DNA from: Panax quinquefolius
Taxonomy: Eukaryota > Streptophyta > Magnoliopsida > Apiales > Araliaceae
DNA: 64,000 nt
Assembly: GCA_020205615.1 (NCBI GenBank)
Contig: CM035153.1
Span: 79,931,853-79,995,852, forward strand
Reading direction: 5' to 3'
The notes under the pieces are model-generated. The model saw only the letters and a program-made list of their open reading frames with translations, did not search any database and was not told the DNA's origin. A program made the position numbers and the translations under genes. This document shows positions 10,651 to 21,849 of the stretch, piece after piece (positions within the stretch are counted from its first letter, which is position 1; each line of letters opens with the position of its first letter).

Positions 10651-10888
10651 TGTCTAACAATTCATGCAGTTGGGCCTTTAACTCCACGAAGGTCAATAGA
10701 GCCATTCGATATGGGGCTTTGGAAATAGGTTTTGTCTGGGGTTCAAGGTCGATACAAAATTCAATTTCACGCTCTGGGGTAGGCCGGAAGTTCTTCGAAT
10801 ACGTCTGAAATTTATTAACAATAAAAATATCGTTCAAAAGCGATTTATTTTTGTTTAAATCATGACATGAGCTAAGAAAGCTTGACAT
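10562..10888 (-). pseudogene. A1 protease-RT connector and RT start (frameshifted)
   Basis: Open segment with the conserved entry to RT in Ty3/Gypsy: [32 protein letters not shown]. After STSP the frame leaves the RT reading frame, which resumes in the overlapping stretch at 9928-10650. A3 has the same region at 43378-43671. Confidence 0.8.
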
Positions 10889-11061
10889 CCGTTTTTCAAT
10901 AAACGAATAGCTTTATGGCTTGAGATGACCGTGATTGATTTTAATGGTTTGGTCGCTTGAATTCGCATAATAGGTTGGTTAGGAATATGAAAGCTAACAA
11001 CCTTACGAAAACAATCAATTTTTGCATGATAAGTAGTTAACCAATCAATCCCTAGAATCAC
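10855..11061 (-). pseudogene. A1 protease C-terminal half
   Basis: Carries ILGIDWLTTYHAKIDC, the second conserved block of the retropepsin-like protease, then the linker FHIPNQP. It is separated from the DTG half by a deletion near 11117-11122 and a frameshift. Confidence 0.8.
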
Positions 11062-11062
11062 G

Positions 11063-11617
11063 TCAAATGCAAGTATTTTTAATAAAATAAGATCGACAGG
11101 TAATGTGAGGGTGCCGATTTAAACGTTGAGCACAAGTAGGAGAAATAAAAGAATGGGTAGAACCGGTATCAAATAAGGTATAGACTTCGCTAGAGTTTAT
11201 GATAAGTTTACCCGTGATGACCTCGTTCGGGTTCCTTGCTTTCTGGGAGGTCACAACAAACGCTCTCCCTTGCACTATCGGCTTTGACTTTTCTGGGACG
11301 GCCTTTGGTGCCTCCATCCTAGCTGAACTTATCTTCGTTGAATGAAAAAATTGGGCTAGGTGACCTTCTCTTCCACAATTATAACATGCTTTTGACGGCA
11401 TCGTATAGTTTGGACTGATGTGTCCCTCCCCTCCGCATTTGAAGCATATGATAGGTGGTCGTTCTCCTTCCTTAACAACGGGTCTTTGATCTTGGCGTCT
11501 TTCCATCATTGTTGAATCTCCTCTTCTTGAAATGTCCATTCTTATTGTTTTGGCCACGATTACCACCGAAGTGGTTACCATTTCGGCTTTGTTCATTCCC
11601 TCCACGCTTGTTGTCAC
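11063..11617 (-). pseudogene. A1 nucleocapsid region and protease DTG half
   Basis: A 184-codon stretch. Residues about 58-71 are a zinc knuckle CFKCGGEGHISPNY, whose last Cys is Tyr. Residues about 78-91 are a second, CYNCGREGHLAQFF, whose last Cys is Phe. The protease begins near residue 130 and has its active site in TLFDTGSTHSF (about residue 150). After CAQRLN the sequence jumps. Compared with A3 (43057-43154), about 98 bp are missing, bordered by AAAT, and the frame is lost. Zinc knuckles package genomic RNA; both are damaged here. Confidence 0.87.
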
Positions 11618-12429
11618 CGCTTACGATGATCGCTCTCTCACCGGTATTATCATTTTCTCTTTGCTCTCTTTTTGGTTGGGTTGACTCATTATCGCTCCAA
11701 TAACTGAGCCCTATTAACATCATCTGAATACAAACAAAGTTTATGAGAGATAAGATATTGACGTATCTCGGGTTTTAAACCTCCTAGAAACATTCGTGTC
11801 ATTCTCTCCTAATTATCAACCAAATGGGACGTAAGCCAGGATAACTCGATAAATTTGGCTTCGTACTGCGATACGGTCATGTTGTTTTGCTCCAACTTGA
11901 TGAATTCTACCTCTTTCATGTGACGAATACTTTCGGGAAAGTACTTGTCGTTGAACAATTCTTGGAACTTATCCCAAGTCATCTTCGGTCTGTCGGCGGG
12001 TTGAGTACGCTTCTGATTCCCACCATGTCTGCCTCTACTTTCATAACATGAAGGTGGTAAAGGGAACCTTTTGCTCCTCGGAGCATCCCAAGACATCAAA
12101 TATCTTGCAGATCTGCTTTATCCATGTCTCCGCCTTAAGTGGTTTTATCTCTCCAAAAACTTCGGTGGTCCTAGTTCCTTGAACTGCTTAGCGGTGACCG
12201 TCCGAGAGTTGCCAGTGTTTCCACCTATATTATGGACAGGAGCCGCTCTTGCCTGATGTTGCATGAATTACATAAAGCCTCTGAACATTCCATCGTTCAT
12301 TATCTGGTCAGTGTTGTTGTTTGCCTGAGGATTGTCGCCTTCCTGATGCACATTATCCTGATTATTGATCTGTGGAGACTCAACGATCTCCTGTGCTCCA
12401 TTGATATTCGCAACATTCTCGGATGTCAT
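11472..12429 (-). pseudogene. A1 gag, matrix/capsid region
   Basis: The start at 12429 is the conserved MTSENV that also begins A3 gag, about 175 bp after the primer site. The N-terminal piece (to 12268) ends at a TAA where A3 has CAA. A frameshift near 12160 follows. The capsid core is readable at 11809-12099: WDKFQELFNDKYFPESIR, EFIKLEQNNMTVSQYEAKF. The last piece (to 11472) is a basic, Asn/Gly-rich tail leading to the zinc knuckles. Gag forms the virus-like particle in the cytoplasm. Confidence 0.83.
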
Positions 12430-12585
12430 TTTCAAATACTGCCACAAGGCAAGGGTTAAATAAAATATCACATATTATCCCTATACTCTGACCGACCAAT
12501 TAAATATCAAATACACTTAAGTAGGTCATCCTAGCGAAAGAATTCCCCGTCTCTCCCCTCCTAGTTCTTGTCTAACATCTTAGCC

Positions 12586-12600
12586 AGGGATCATATCCCT
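12586..12600 (-). promoter_or_regulatory. A-family leader hairpin beside PBS
   Basis: AGGGATATGATCCCT in element sense: a 6-bp perfect stem with an ATG loop, 2 bases from the primer site. It is conserved in A3 (41574-41588) and, with one change in the stem, in A2 (31452-31466). Confidence 0.6.
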
Positions 12601-12602
12601 AG

Positions 12603-12614
12603 GCTTTGATACCA
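12603..12614 (-). other. A1 primer binding site (initiator-Met tRNA)
   Basis: TGGTATCAAAGC on the minus strand, two bases from the 5' LTR. It sets minus polarity. Confidence 0.9.
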
Positions 12615-13127
12615 ACTGTGACGCTCCCAAAATTGGTATACATCACCTATTCTGAGTCGCCAAATACATGATACAGAATACAAATACAATCTTAAATATA
12701 CAACATGAGCTGTGAGTTTTAATACAAATATTGTCTTCTAGACAGTATTCAAACTCAAAATAAGTCTTCAATACATTTATTATCACACTATTTCATAGAA
12801 TAGTGAGGACTACTAATGCTATCATCCGGACAATACTCCATTCCCCGACTAGTCCTCGCTACGTTCTCATTTCACGAAGAGAACAATGAAAGTAAAAGGG
12901 TGAGCTCAACTAGCCCAGTAAGAAATATTATGACCAAGATAATGCAGAATAAATTATCGTTAGCCTTCAACAGTGTTAAACTGATACAATATAACAAACA
13001 TCAAGTTTAATTGCAGCGGAACAAGAAATCCATTAAAAGAGTCAAGTAGAGAATAAAATCTACTATCTTTTATGATTTAAAAGGTTTTCTATCACTTTTA
13101 TCGCTGGGACTCATCTTAATAAATAAT

Positions 13128-13378
13128 CCACATCATCCCTGCACTACGGCCAATGATATTCATTAGTATCACAACCACAAATTATCCATGCACTACGGGC
13201 CAAGGATATTCGTGTATTCATCAATGGTCATGATCATGCCAACAACTGTGCATCAATGCACTACGGGCCAATGAGGACTTTTACCACATCATTTGTAACA
13301 TTACGGTCGTGATTATACCGATTAATCCCTGGTCATAATCATACCAAGTCCATCTATGCACTATAGGCCATAGATGAC
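13128..13378 (-). repeat. GCACTACGGGCCAA tandem array, A1 5' LTR copy
   Basis: Partner of 5423-5690 with four units. Confidence 0.75.
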
Positions 13379-13620
13379 TTTCAACATAATATAAACATGA
13401 GGATGATGACAATGATATAAGAATTCAATAAAACAAGTTCAAGAATTAATTTATCCAGGAACTAATAACGTCCAAATTGTCAACATGATACTTCCTTGTA
13501 GAGTAAAATTCAAGAATGCTTAGAAGAATATTTCCATGAAATGATACTGGATGAAGCGCAAATATCAAGGATATTCCACTAATTTCATGGAGTATAGAAG
13601 TTAAAACTTTAACAAACTGA

Positions 13621-14040
13621 AAATAATAAAGAATGGAATAACAAAAGACATTACCAGGCATGCGATAGACCACACAGACAGGTTATTCTAACAGAATAAT
13701 AAATAATGGAAATGTGTTAAATGCGTAAGCGCACGCAGCGGGATATTCCAACGAATAATAAATAATGAAACCGTGGTATGCGTAATAGCATGCATGTGAT
13801 ATTCCAACAAAATAATAAATAACGGAACCCGGTGTCATGCGTAACGCACACACAGGATGTTCCAATGAATAATAAAGAATGGAATAATGTAAGAATTTCA
13901 CCATGTATGCGGTGCCTTCAGATGTAGCGAGTTATTCTAACATAATGATAAAGAATTGAATAACGTAAGAATTTCACCAAGTATAGGGTAGCCCACGTAT
14001 CTGAGTTATTCAACGAGAATAATAAAGAATGGAATAACAG
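13621..14040 (-). repeat. 57-78 bp tandem array, A1 5' LTR copy
   Basis: AATAATAAA anchors at about 13621, 13694, 13753, 13810, 13867, 13931 and 14016. Seven units, same count as the 3' LTR, but the ATGCG/CGCAT spacers differ. Confidence 0.85.
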
Positions 14041-14198
14041 AAGTTCTCTTCATGAATACGAAAGAAATAATACCCCTTACCTTAGAATAAACTAGATATA
14101 GGAGTAGTGAAGTAGTAGAATACATTTCTTCTTTCTCTCTATAGTTTCTCTCTTTAGAGTTTCAGTGAATTTGTAAGAAATAATGAAGGAATGAGCTT

Positions 14199-14208
14199 CT
14201 ATTTATAG
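14199..14208 (-). promoter_or_regulatory. A1 5' LTR TATA box
   Basis: CTATAAATAG on the minus strand, upstream of all A1 coding sequence. U3 would run from 15594 to about 14170. Confidence 0.78.
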
Positions 14209-14738
14209 GAGAATGGAAAGGGTACTATTTGAAAAATAAATCACGGACGCAACATAATTTCAGATGAATAATTTGTAAATTCACGGGCTTTTGACGTATC
14301 AGTACACTAATTAACACTTTGAACCAATAAGGGAGTACCCTTTAAAATAAATCCCACGTTGCTAAAACAAAAGCTTTCAACAAATGTTATACCAACCAAT
14401 CAGAAGCTACCTCCATCTTAAGGGAATGCAAATTTCAAAGTGTTAACCAATGAGGGAACACCCTCCTTTATAATGTATTGAATATGAAGCTTACTTGGAA
14501 TATTTGGCCAACATTTGTTCATAATGTGCCCCATTTCACATGCCATCACACTATATAATACTAATACTTCACTCCACCACTTCCACTTTTCCACCAAAAA
14601 TTCCACTCACATAATCCACCCATATTATTCCACTCACCTCATTCCTACGACACATCAACACACACCCACAATTCCCTTCCTTACAAGACATCTTCCCCCC
14701 ACCCCCATTTTTCTCCCACCCCACACATATATACATGT

Positions 14739-14741
<3 letters not shown>

Positions 14742-14828
<87 letters not shown>
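14742..14828. repeat. Compound (AT)n/(AC)n microsatellite in A1 5' LTR
   Basis: Pure AT with one AC block. Longer and more regular than the 3' LTR equivalent. Confidence 0.92.
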
Positions 14829-14829
<1 letters not shown>

Positions 14830-15594
14830 TTTATAGCTTCCTTCTGATTATTTGAAAAATGGGTAAATGGGGGTTCATAAAATAAAATCTACATCAAATA
14901 CTTCATAAAAATTCCTTCAATATTTTTAAGAACATTTATCATCATTATTATAATTCACAGTATTAATTGACCAGGTCATTCCCAGGAAAGAGGGGGCTTT
15001 CCAATAAGGATTTCTCCCTATTGACGCGCAATTAGGTGACCAAACCTCTCATTGGCAGAACTATTAGACATCGTTAATATTGCAAATAATAATATTAATA
15101 ATTTTGTTATCTCAATTATTGATTTAATAATATATAAAATATCGACAATAATTGAATCAAATAACGTGAGATACTATGCAGCAATTACTGTAGCAATAAT
15201 TGAACAAAACTGAGTGACTTCTCACGTAAGCATCAATAATCAATCTGGTATTGTTACTATGCAACCACGCATAATTCTCGTACTTTTAACACCGGTGTTT
15301 CAACGATTAACGAGTAAAACTTCACGTTATTTTTTCATGAAAAGATATTTTTATCGTTTTCTCAATCCGACAATAATTCCATTGTGGGGTCCACCAATGA
15401 TTGTGCCGTCGTACAAATATTCTCTGTTAAAACGAATATTCCCCGACCAATCGAATATTATATAACAACTTGCGTACTTTGCAAAATTTATAAATATTAT
15501 CCACAACTATAACATTATATCAAATTCATTCCATAATATTAAAAATGATAATCATAGAAAAATCATCTTTATTCATAAAAGTTGGGGTCTTACA

Positions 15595-15599
15595 GAAAA
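15595..15599. other. Target-site duplication of A1, right copy
   Basis: GAAAA, identical to 4909-4913. Confidence 0.93.
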
Positions 15600-15735
15600 C
15601 CTATATTAAGGTAATGTGTTGAAGTTATTCAACGATAAATTTTGAAAAGAGATTTGGTGAAAACCGAGTAAGGGAGGTTGAGTAAGGGAGGTTTCGTTGA
15701 TTCCGAGGATGGAATCCTTATAAGGGGGGGAAAGA
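15600..15735 (+). mobile_element. RE1 internal region, right end with polypurine tract
   Basis: Continues RE1 after A1. It contains a short tandem duplication (GAGTAAGGGAGGTT twice, about 15667-15697) and the sequence ATTCCGAGGATGGAAT. A similar sequence in other elements precedes the polypurine tract, as the end of a lost pol. The tract TAAGGGGGGGAAAGA (15721-15735) abuts the LTR. Confidence 0.85.
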
Positions 15736-18700
15736 TGTGACAACCTGAATTTTTATAAATTATTAAAATAAGAATTTAATAATTAAAATTCTTATTATGA
15801 GATGTTTTGAGTTTGTGCATGTATATATACGTGCTATATATGTTAAAATATATAATTTGGTGTGAGGAGAAATATATATCCATATATTGGGAAAGTGAGG
15901 TTTAATAGTTAAGTTAACTATTGAAGGAATTAAATGAATTTTAGTAATTAATTTTAAATATTTATTGAATTAAATAAATATTTTAAATTTATTTATTTAT
16001 TGAGATAAATAAATGGTTGATAAAATTGTGGTGAATTAATTTAGTAACTAAATTGATTAATATAAATTAAATTGAGTATTGATAATTTTATCTCAAGGAT
16101 TTAATTTAAGGAAATAATTAAATTAAATCAATTGCTTAATATTTAAGAAAATAATTAAATTAAATAAAATGTTGTTTTGATCTAATTTATTAATTAAATT
16201 AGATATGTAAAGATTTATTAAGTATGTTACAATGGGATTTATAATTATTATAATTATAATTGCAAGTTATTTAAATGTTACATGTGTGACAAGTGAAGCT
16301 ATATAATAAAAGTATTATAAAAATAATCTAGTTTGGCGGGTTTGTGGTAGCCAAATAAGGCCCTGTGGCCTTTGGCTTATTCAACTGACGCCTTTTTGTT
16401 ATATTCTAATGGAAGAGTATGTGGGGGAGTGCCAGTTTATTTTTTTACGTCTTATTTTCTAAGGCCAAAATAGTAGAGGGTTAGAGAGAGATTGGTATTA
16501 AAGAGAGAAAAACACAGAGAGAATTGCTAAGAGATTTAGGGTTTTGCTATGGAAGAAATTGAAGCCACTATATATCAATTGCTTCAATAAATAAGGATTA
16601 AGGTATATCGTAGTTCTAATTTTTATGTTTGAGTTCTCTTTGATAATTTTCTGCAAACTATTAAGTCACGTTGGATGATTGTATATATGTGTACATATAG
16701 TTTAGTAGAATCTGTTAGTCACCATATTTGAGTGTTATTGGAATAATCAAACACGTAAAATTGGATTGTAGGTGGGAATTTAAAATAGCAGTGATATGGC
16801 ATTAGAAAGTACGAAATTTGATGCTCTATACTTGTTATAATCTGTAAATTGATGTTGGATTATGTTAGTATGTTAAGAAACGAAAGCGGCGTAGTTTAAA
16901 TCGTGTCAATTGGTTAAGAAACGAAGTCGTGGCGATCGAATTCGCTAAAAGTGTAAAAAAGGAAGAAATTTGGAAAATTAAGGTTTTGATTTTTCAAATA
17001 TGTGTATATGTAATGTTTATGTATTTGGAATGATGTATAACATGTTTATTGATGTTATTACATAAGTTTAGATGTTAAGTTTCATGAATTTCTGTAGGAA
17101 TGGGGTTGGTTTTTGAAGTCGGGCTGAAGCGAGAGTTCTTTGCGGGTTTCATCTATGTCCAGTAAGAGGCCATACAGGTACCATGACCGTAAGCATAAAT
17201 CCACAGAGTGCAATTGCTGGTCCTCTACTGAGTGCTCACCGGTGTGCTAGCACGCCAATTACTTTGGGGCGGCGTGCAGTACCGCCATGCCCCGAGTCTG
17301 GCGGAGAAGTCCTACATTTTATTTGAGGATTATCAAGCAAGGGTCTAATCTAGTTTAGCGTGCAAGGCAATGATGTAGAGACATAAGTGAAGAACTTAAC
17401 CACATCTTATGTTCCAATTAAAAGAAATAACTTGAAAGTATAAAATAAAATAAAAAATTAGTAATGATAGGAAGGTTAAGTTAATTAATTTAACCAACCT
17501 AATATATATCTAAAAGGATGTAGATGCAAGATTGTAAGAACTTGACTAAATGTTATGTAACCATTTGAATGAAGTAATTTAAAAGCATGAGATAGAAGTT
17601 GATTTAATTAACTTTAATGAAGATAATAAATTAATATAATTTAATATCAAGCTATGACGACTTAACCAAATGCTAAGTGTCGACTAAAAGAGAAGTATAA
17701 AGAAATACGAGACGAAGGTTAACTAAAATAATGTTAACAGCCATTATATGTCTAAGGTGATATAAAGGCAAGGTTAAAGACTTAACTTAATGTTAAGTGT
17801 CAATTAAATTGGAATGTAATGAGAAGGAAAAGGAATTTTAATGTAATTAAACTGATTGAACAAAGAGATGTCGTAACAAGACTTAAACACTAGTTTGAAC
17901 ATCGAGTGACGATTAGAAGGAAATATTTTGAAATAAAAGGATAAAATGAAGAGTCAATGCAATCTAATTGATTTCATTGTGTAAATGTAACTGATGCTTG
18001 TATATATGAACTTCTAAACTATTGTAGGATAAATGCAAAGCAATAAGCTGTAGTTGGTAAGCAACGAATCAGGCAAGTCTTTCAGTTTCTATTTGCTATG
18101 TGAATTAGTGATTAACTGTTTTAAATCTTTATTGTAAAGAGCATGATCTATTATATATATGTTGAATGTATAAACTATTAAAGTCAACTTATGACTACGT
18201 TGATTGAGTAAAGCATGCTGATTGAGTAAGGAACTCAATCTTTACACTTGTTATATGAACTGTAAGATGTATGTTATGTTAGTCCAATGTTTATGGGATA
18301 TATGTTGAGCATGTTATTATGTGCAACGTGATGCATGTTACTATGCGCTACTTGAATGACGTGGATTATAAATAATACACGAAGATTAATATTTTAGTTA
18401 AAGTTCTTATTTCTTTATATCATGATTAAGATTCATGATATGTACTAAATGTTTTATGATGTATAGTTTTATGTTGAGATGTAAAGCTAAAGTTAGAGTT
18501 ATCTGATATGTAAAGGTTATCAGATTGAAATGTAAAGTTTTATATAATAACAGTGATAAAATGAATCCTAAAATAAGATTGATTCAAAGATATGTAGATG
18601 ATAAAGGTTTTGATTCAGGGAATTAAAGTAAGAAGACATAAAAGTTTAAATTATTCCGCATTATATAAAGTTTAAAATAGAATAATGATGTAAAATTAGA

Positions 18701-18764
18701 AGGTAGATGTGTTATTAACTACCGAATTTGAGAATTATATTGTATAAATTTTGGGGTCGTTACA
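15736..18764 (+). repeat. RE1 3' LTR
   Basis: 3029 bp with TGTGACAACC start and TCGTTACA end. Collinear with 1-2978. The probable five-base duplication TTTCA follows at 18765-18769, but its partner lies outside the window. Confidence 0.94.
16349..16377 (+). promoter_or_regulatory. Imperfect hairpin in RE1 3' LTR
   Basis: AGCCAAA-taa-GGCC-ctgt-GGCC-TTTGGCT: an 11-bp stem with a three-base bulge. It recurs in F at 59418-59446 with one stem mismatch. In the RE1 5' LTR the left arm is missing (near 500-525). Function unknown. Confidence 0.5.
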
Positions 18765-18769
18765 TTTCA

Positions 18770-19398
18770 AATTTAACCTAAATAGTAATACTGTAGGGAC
18801 TCCCCGTACTTAGGGTGATCAGCCCTTCGTACCATGTATTGTGCACAAACATCTAAACGTATTACGTAAAATAACTCCCCTATAATAGGGTTGTTCTTCT
18901 CAGGTTTAGAGTACAAGTCCACACCAAGGAAAGTTTGGTTTGGATAAGCTTCAAGGGCAATTTAGAGTTTCACGATCATCAACTAAAGGATTAGTTGAAT
19001 CAACAAGACTTAACAACACTACAAGTGATCAATAACAATTTAATGTAAAATGATTAAGAATCATAGCTGAACCAACTATACATTAAACTCATGCTTAGAA
19101 ATAACTAAAAAGCATAAGCATTGAATGAAACAATAAACCTTGCTTGAATAATATTAAGCTAAGGCTATAATCTTGTCAAGTAAGAAATTGAATTACTGAA
19201 CATGCATTAACTGATAACAAGCTAAAAATAAAGCTTGCTCAACATGAAAATAACTAGTGCAAAGTAAATGAAATATGATGGCTAAACATTAGAGATTAGA
19301 GTTTGAGAAGTTGCATTCACTATAAAAGAATGAAACTAAAGAAACTTGCTTAACTATAAACAAGTTAGAATAAATCAACAATGATTAGAATTCAAAAC
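18770..19398 (-). repeat. Remnant of an F-like LTR (reverse orientation)
   Basis: Its reverse complement aligns with the 3' half of the F LTR around 61270-61400, sharing AACAACCCTA-TAGGGG and GTGCACAATACATGGTAC-AAGGGCTGATC. It is bounded on the left by RE1 and on the right by the C LTR. No coding sequence. It is the oldest substrate visible at this end of the nest. Confidence 0.7.
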
Positions 19399-20848
19399 TG
19401 TGACGCCCCCAAATCCGGGTATCTTCCAACCCGACAGATGGTACTACACGGTACTACCATCCACACATACATTCAATTGAAAAGCCTCAAAGGAACGAAT
19501 ATGTCTTCTATATATGCAAAATAATATTAACATTCCCCAGGTTCTTTATGACCGTTATATTTGTTCTTGTCATAATATCAAATATATTACAACATTAAAC
19601 CTATACTATTACATAAGTATTCTACGGGTTCGTCTTCGCCTTACCCTTATCCTTGACGGAGCCTTCAATTCGTTCGGTCTTAGCTGCATTCATATGGTTC
19701 AAGCAAGAGTGAGCATGACTAGCTCAATAAGTACAATAATTCTATTTAACAATATCCTTGAATCATACAAATCTTATATCTTCAATAACTGAACAATAGT
19801 TACGAAGTACTACCGATAATTCAAAATAGCACATCTCTTTTCTTTAAAACGTTTTACAATAACAATATTCAGTAAAACATCAATTTCGGTCCAAGACCTT
19901 AAGCATTTCATACTTTATTTGAAAAGGACATCCCGTCACAAAGTCCGTAAGTCTGACATTTCTTATGAGCATGTCTAGGTGATTAGCCTATAGTACTCTA
20001 TGTTGATCAATACTACATTCATTAAACGTATGTACGTTTAAGTTGTGGTAACTTAACGTGCCTGTCGTTTGACGACAAAACATTTTAGCATACTCAGTCT
20101 TCATTTGAAAACCACACCAATATAACTTGGTAAAACATTGACCATACTTTGATAGATTATAAGAAATTCAACATATCTTAAGTCTAGCCGAAAGAATTAG
20201 CTTTGACTTCATCAGACATTAGTTTATGCGTAAGAGTACATGAATGACAAAGCTTGTCCAGATTGAACTGAAATAAGGGTTAGAATACTTGCCTTCAGCG
20301 TCTGTTACAGTTATTACACGTTCACGTTAAGTCTTTAAGGTCTCTACAGTAGATGATCACATCACATAACACATTAGGTCATGAATAAACATGCATGGTT
20401 CCTAATAAATCTTACCCTTCTTCTCAATCTAAACATGACTTAGATTTGTTACTATTGGTTCCGGCTTTCCGATATAGTTTACATTGTCATTACGTTCATG
20501 TTCAATTGACTATCATCAACCTTTAGTCATCATACATTAAGTGTCTAACAATGTCTTAATAATGTTATAATTAAGGTTTAGTTCATTGTTAGTTAATTAA
20601 CATCCTTGCTCTACTTACAATCATTCTTCACTGTCAAAACCAGAGGGTGGCCATTGTATTTAACCTTTCTTTCTCTATATCTTATGCTGCCACGCACGAG
20701 TTAGCGATGGTCGTGGTCCTGCCTCGGTTGCTGCCATGAAGTCTTAATTCATTATGTCTCATTTGCGGCCATGAAACATCGAAGGTCATGCCTTTGTGTC
20801 CGGTATTTAAATACCACCTGCTTGACCTTGGTTTGGCGCCGCGATGCC
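19399..20848 (-). repeat. C-type LTR, left copy, interrupted by D
   Basis: Starts TGTGACGCCCCCAAATCC, the element-sense 3' terminus of this lineage. It matches 57178-58615 in order. It stops abruptly in a GC-rich stretch (GGCGCCGCGATGCC) where D begins. The continuation would lie beyond D. It contains the shared AAGCAAGAGTGAGCA module near 19703. Solo LTR and outer LTR of a longer element are both possible. Confidence 0.78.
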
Positions 20849-21773
20849 TGTGAGGACCCGAAAGATTGAAAGTATAGTTAAGCGTGAGGTTTAACTAATG
20901 ACGATTATGTCAACAGATGATCCTTGTGAGAAGGATGAATTGAGATTAAACCTTTGCTAAAGGTCGTAGGCACCCAGGTAGGGGTGTGGTTTTAGAAATT
21001 CCGAGGACGGAATTTTTATAAGGAGGGAAGAATGTGACAAACCGAAAAATTGGATTGTCTAGAATTTAAGAATTAAAGAATTAGTTATTAATAAAATGAA
21101 TTTTTATTAATACTATTCTGTGCTATGTGTTTATTAATCGTTCAAGAACCTAGGATGATTATTAATTGGGAGGATTCTTGCTTCGAGCTAGACTGAACGA
21201 GTAAGAATTTTTAAGACAAAAATAAATTTTTTCTGGGAACAAAATATTTCTTGGGAAAAAGACGAAATAGGCACTATTCACCTGACGAAACCTTAAGGGT
21301 TAAGGTTTGAATAACCTAAGCCTTTCCAAAGTTCAGTATGTCAAAATGATATTTCGTCGAAAGATTTGACGATAATATATCGTGAAAAGTTAAGTAATCC
21401 GATAAAAGTTTTCTTCGAAAAACGTGCAGAAATCGGACGAAATAAAAGCGATGAAAAGTATTGTTATGTACTTTTCATTCATTTAGCTACGTTAGGGGAA
21501 AATGTGAAGGAAAACGCTTGACACCAAAAAGTTTTTTTCAGTTTTTCAGAAATCCGAAGAATATGTAAAAGTTAATCGGTAAAGGAAAGACGAAATATCC
21601 AAAAATATTTGGATTCTGAGAATTGCAGTTTTTGAACTGTCGGACGAATTCCGCAAGACGGAAGCACGAAGCTTCCAAGGGAAGCTTCGTGAATATTAAG
21701 GAGGTCTATTGAGGAGGTGTGAATAGTAAGGAGTTTGGGGCAAAATGACTAAAATACCCCTAGCCCTTGTTTT

Positions 21774-21783
21774 CTATAAATAG
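21774..21783 (+). promoter_or_regulatory. D 5' LTR TATA box
   Basis: CTATAAATAG in element sense, about 925 bp into the LTR and about 45 bp before a GA microsatellite typical of a transcript leader. Confidence 0.75.
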
Positions 21784-21829
21784 GAAGCTTAACTCATTTA
21801 TTTAGGATTTTGAAAATCCTACAACTTTT

Positions 21830-21849
21830 GAGAGAGAGAGAGAGAGAGA
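21830..21849 (+). repeat. (GA)n tract in D leader
   Basis: About ten GA units downstream of the TATA box, probably in the 5' untranslated part. Confidence 0.9.

Larger units (their letters stand above)
4914..15594 (-). mobile_element. A1: complete Ty3/Gypsy chromovirus (Tekay-like), decayed
   Basis: A 10.7 kb element in minus orientation inserted in the RE1 internal region. It has two LTRs of 2973 and 2978 bp, a TSD, a primer site next to the right LTR and a polypurine tract next to the left LTR. The domain order is gag, protease, RT, RNase H, integrase, chromodomain. Stops, frameshifts and a 98-bp deletion in the protease break the polyprotein, so it should not be autonomous now. Clade assignment rests on the chromodomain, LTR length and primer. 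'Tekay-like' is my best reading without a tree. Confidence 0.93.
12617..15594 (-). repeat. A1 5' LTR (right, minus orientation)
   Basis: 2978 bp, collinear with 4914-7886 and with the same TG/CA ends. As the 5' LTR it carries the active promoter copy. Differences from the 3' LTR cluster in the spacers of the 57-78 bp array and in the microsatellite. Confidence 0.95.
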
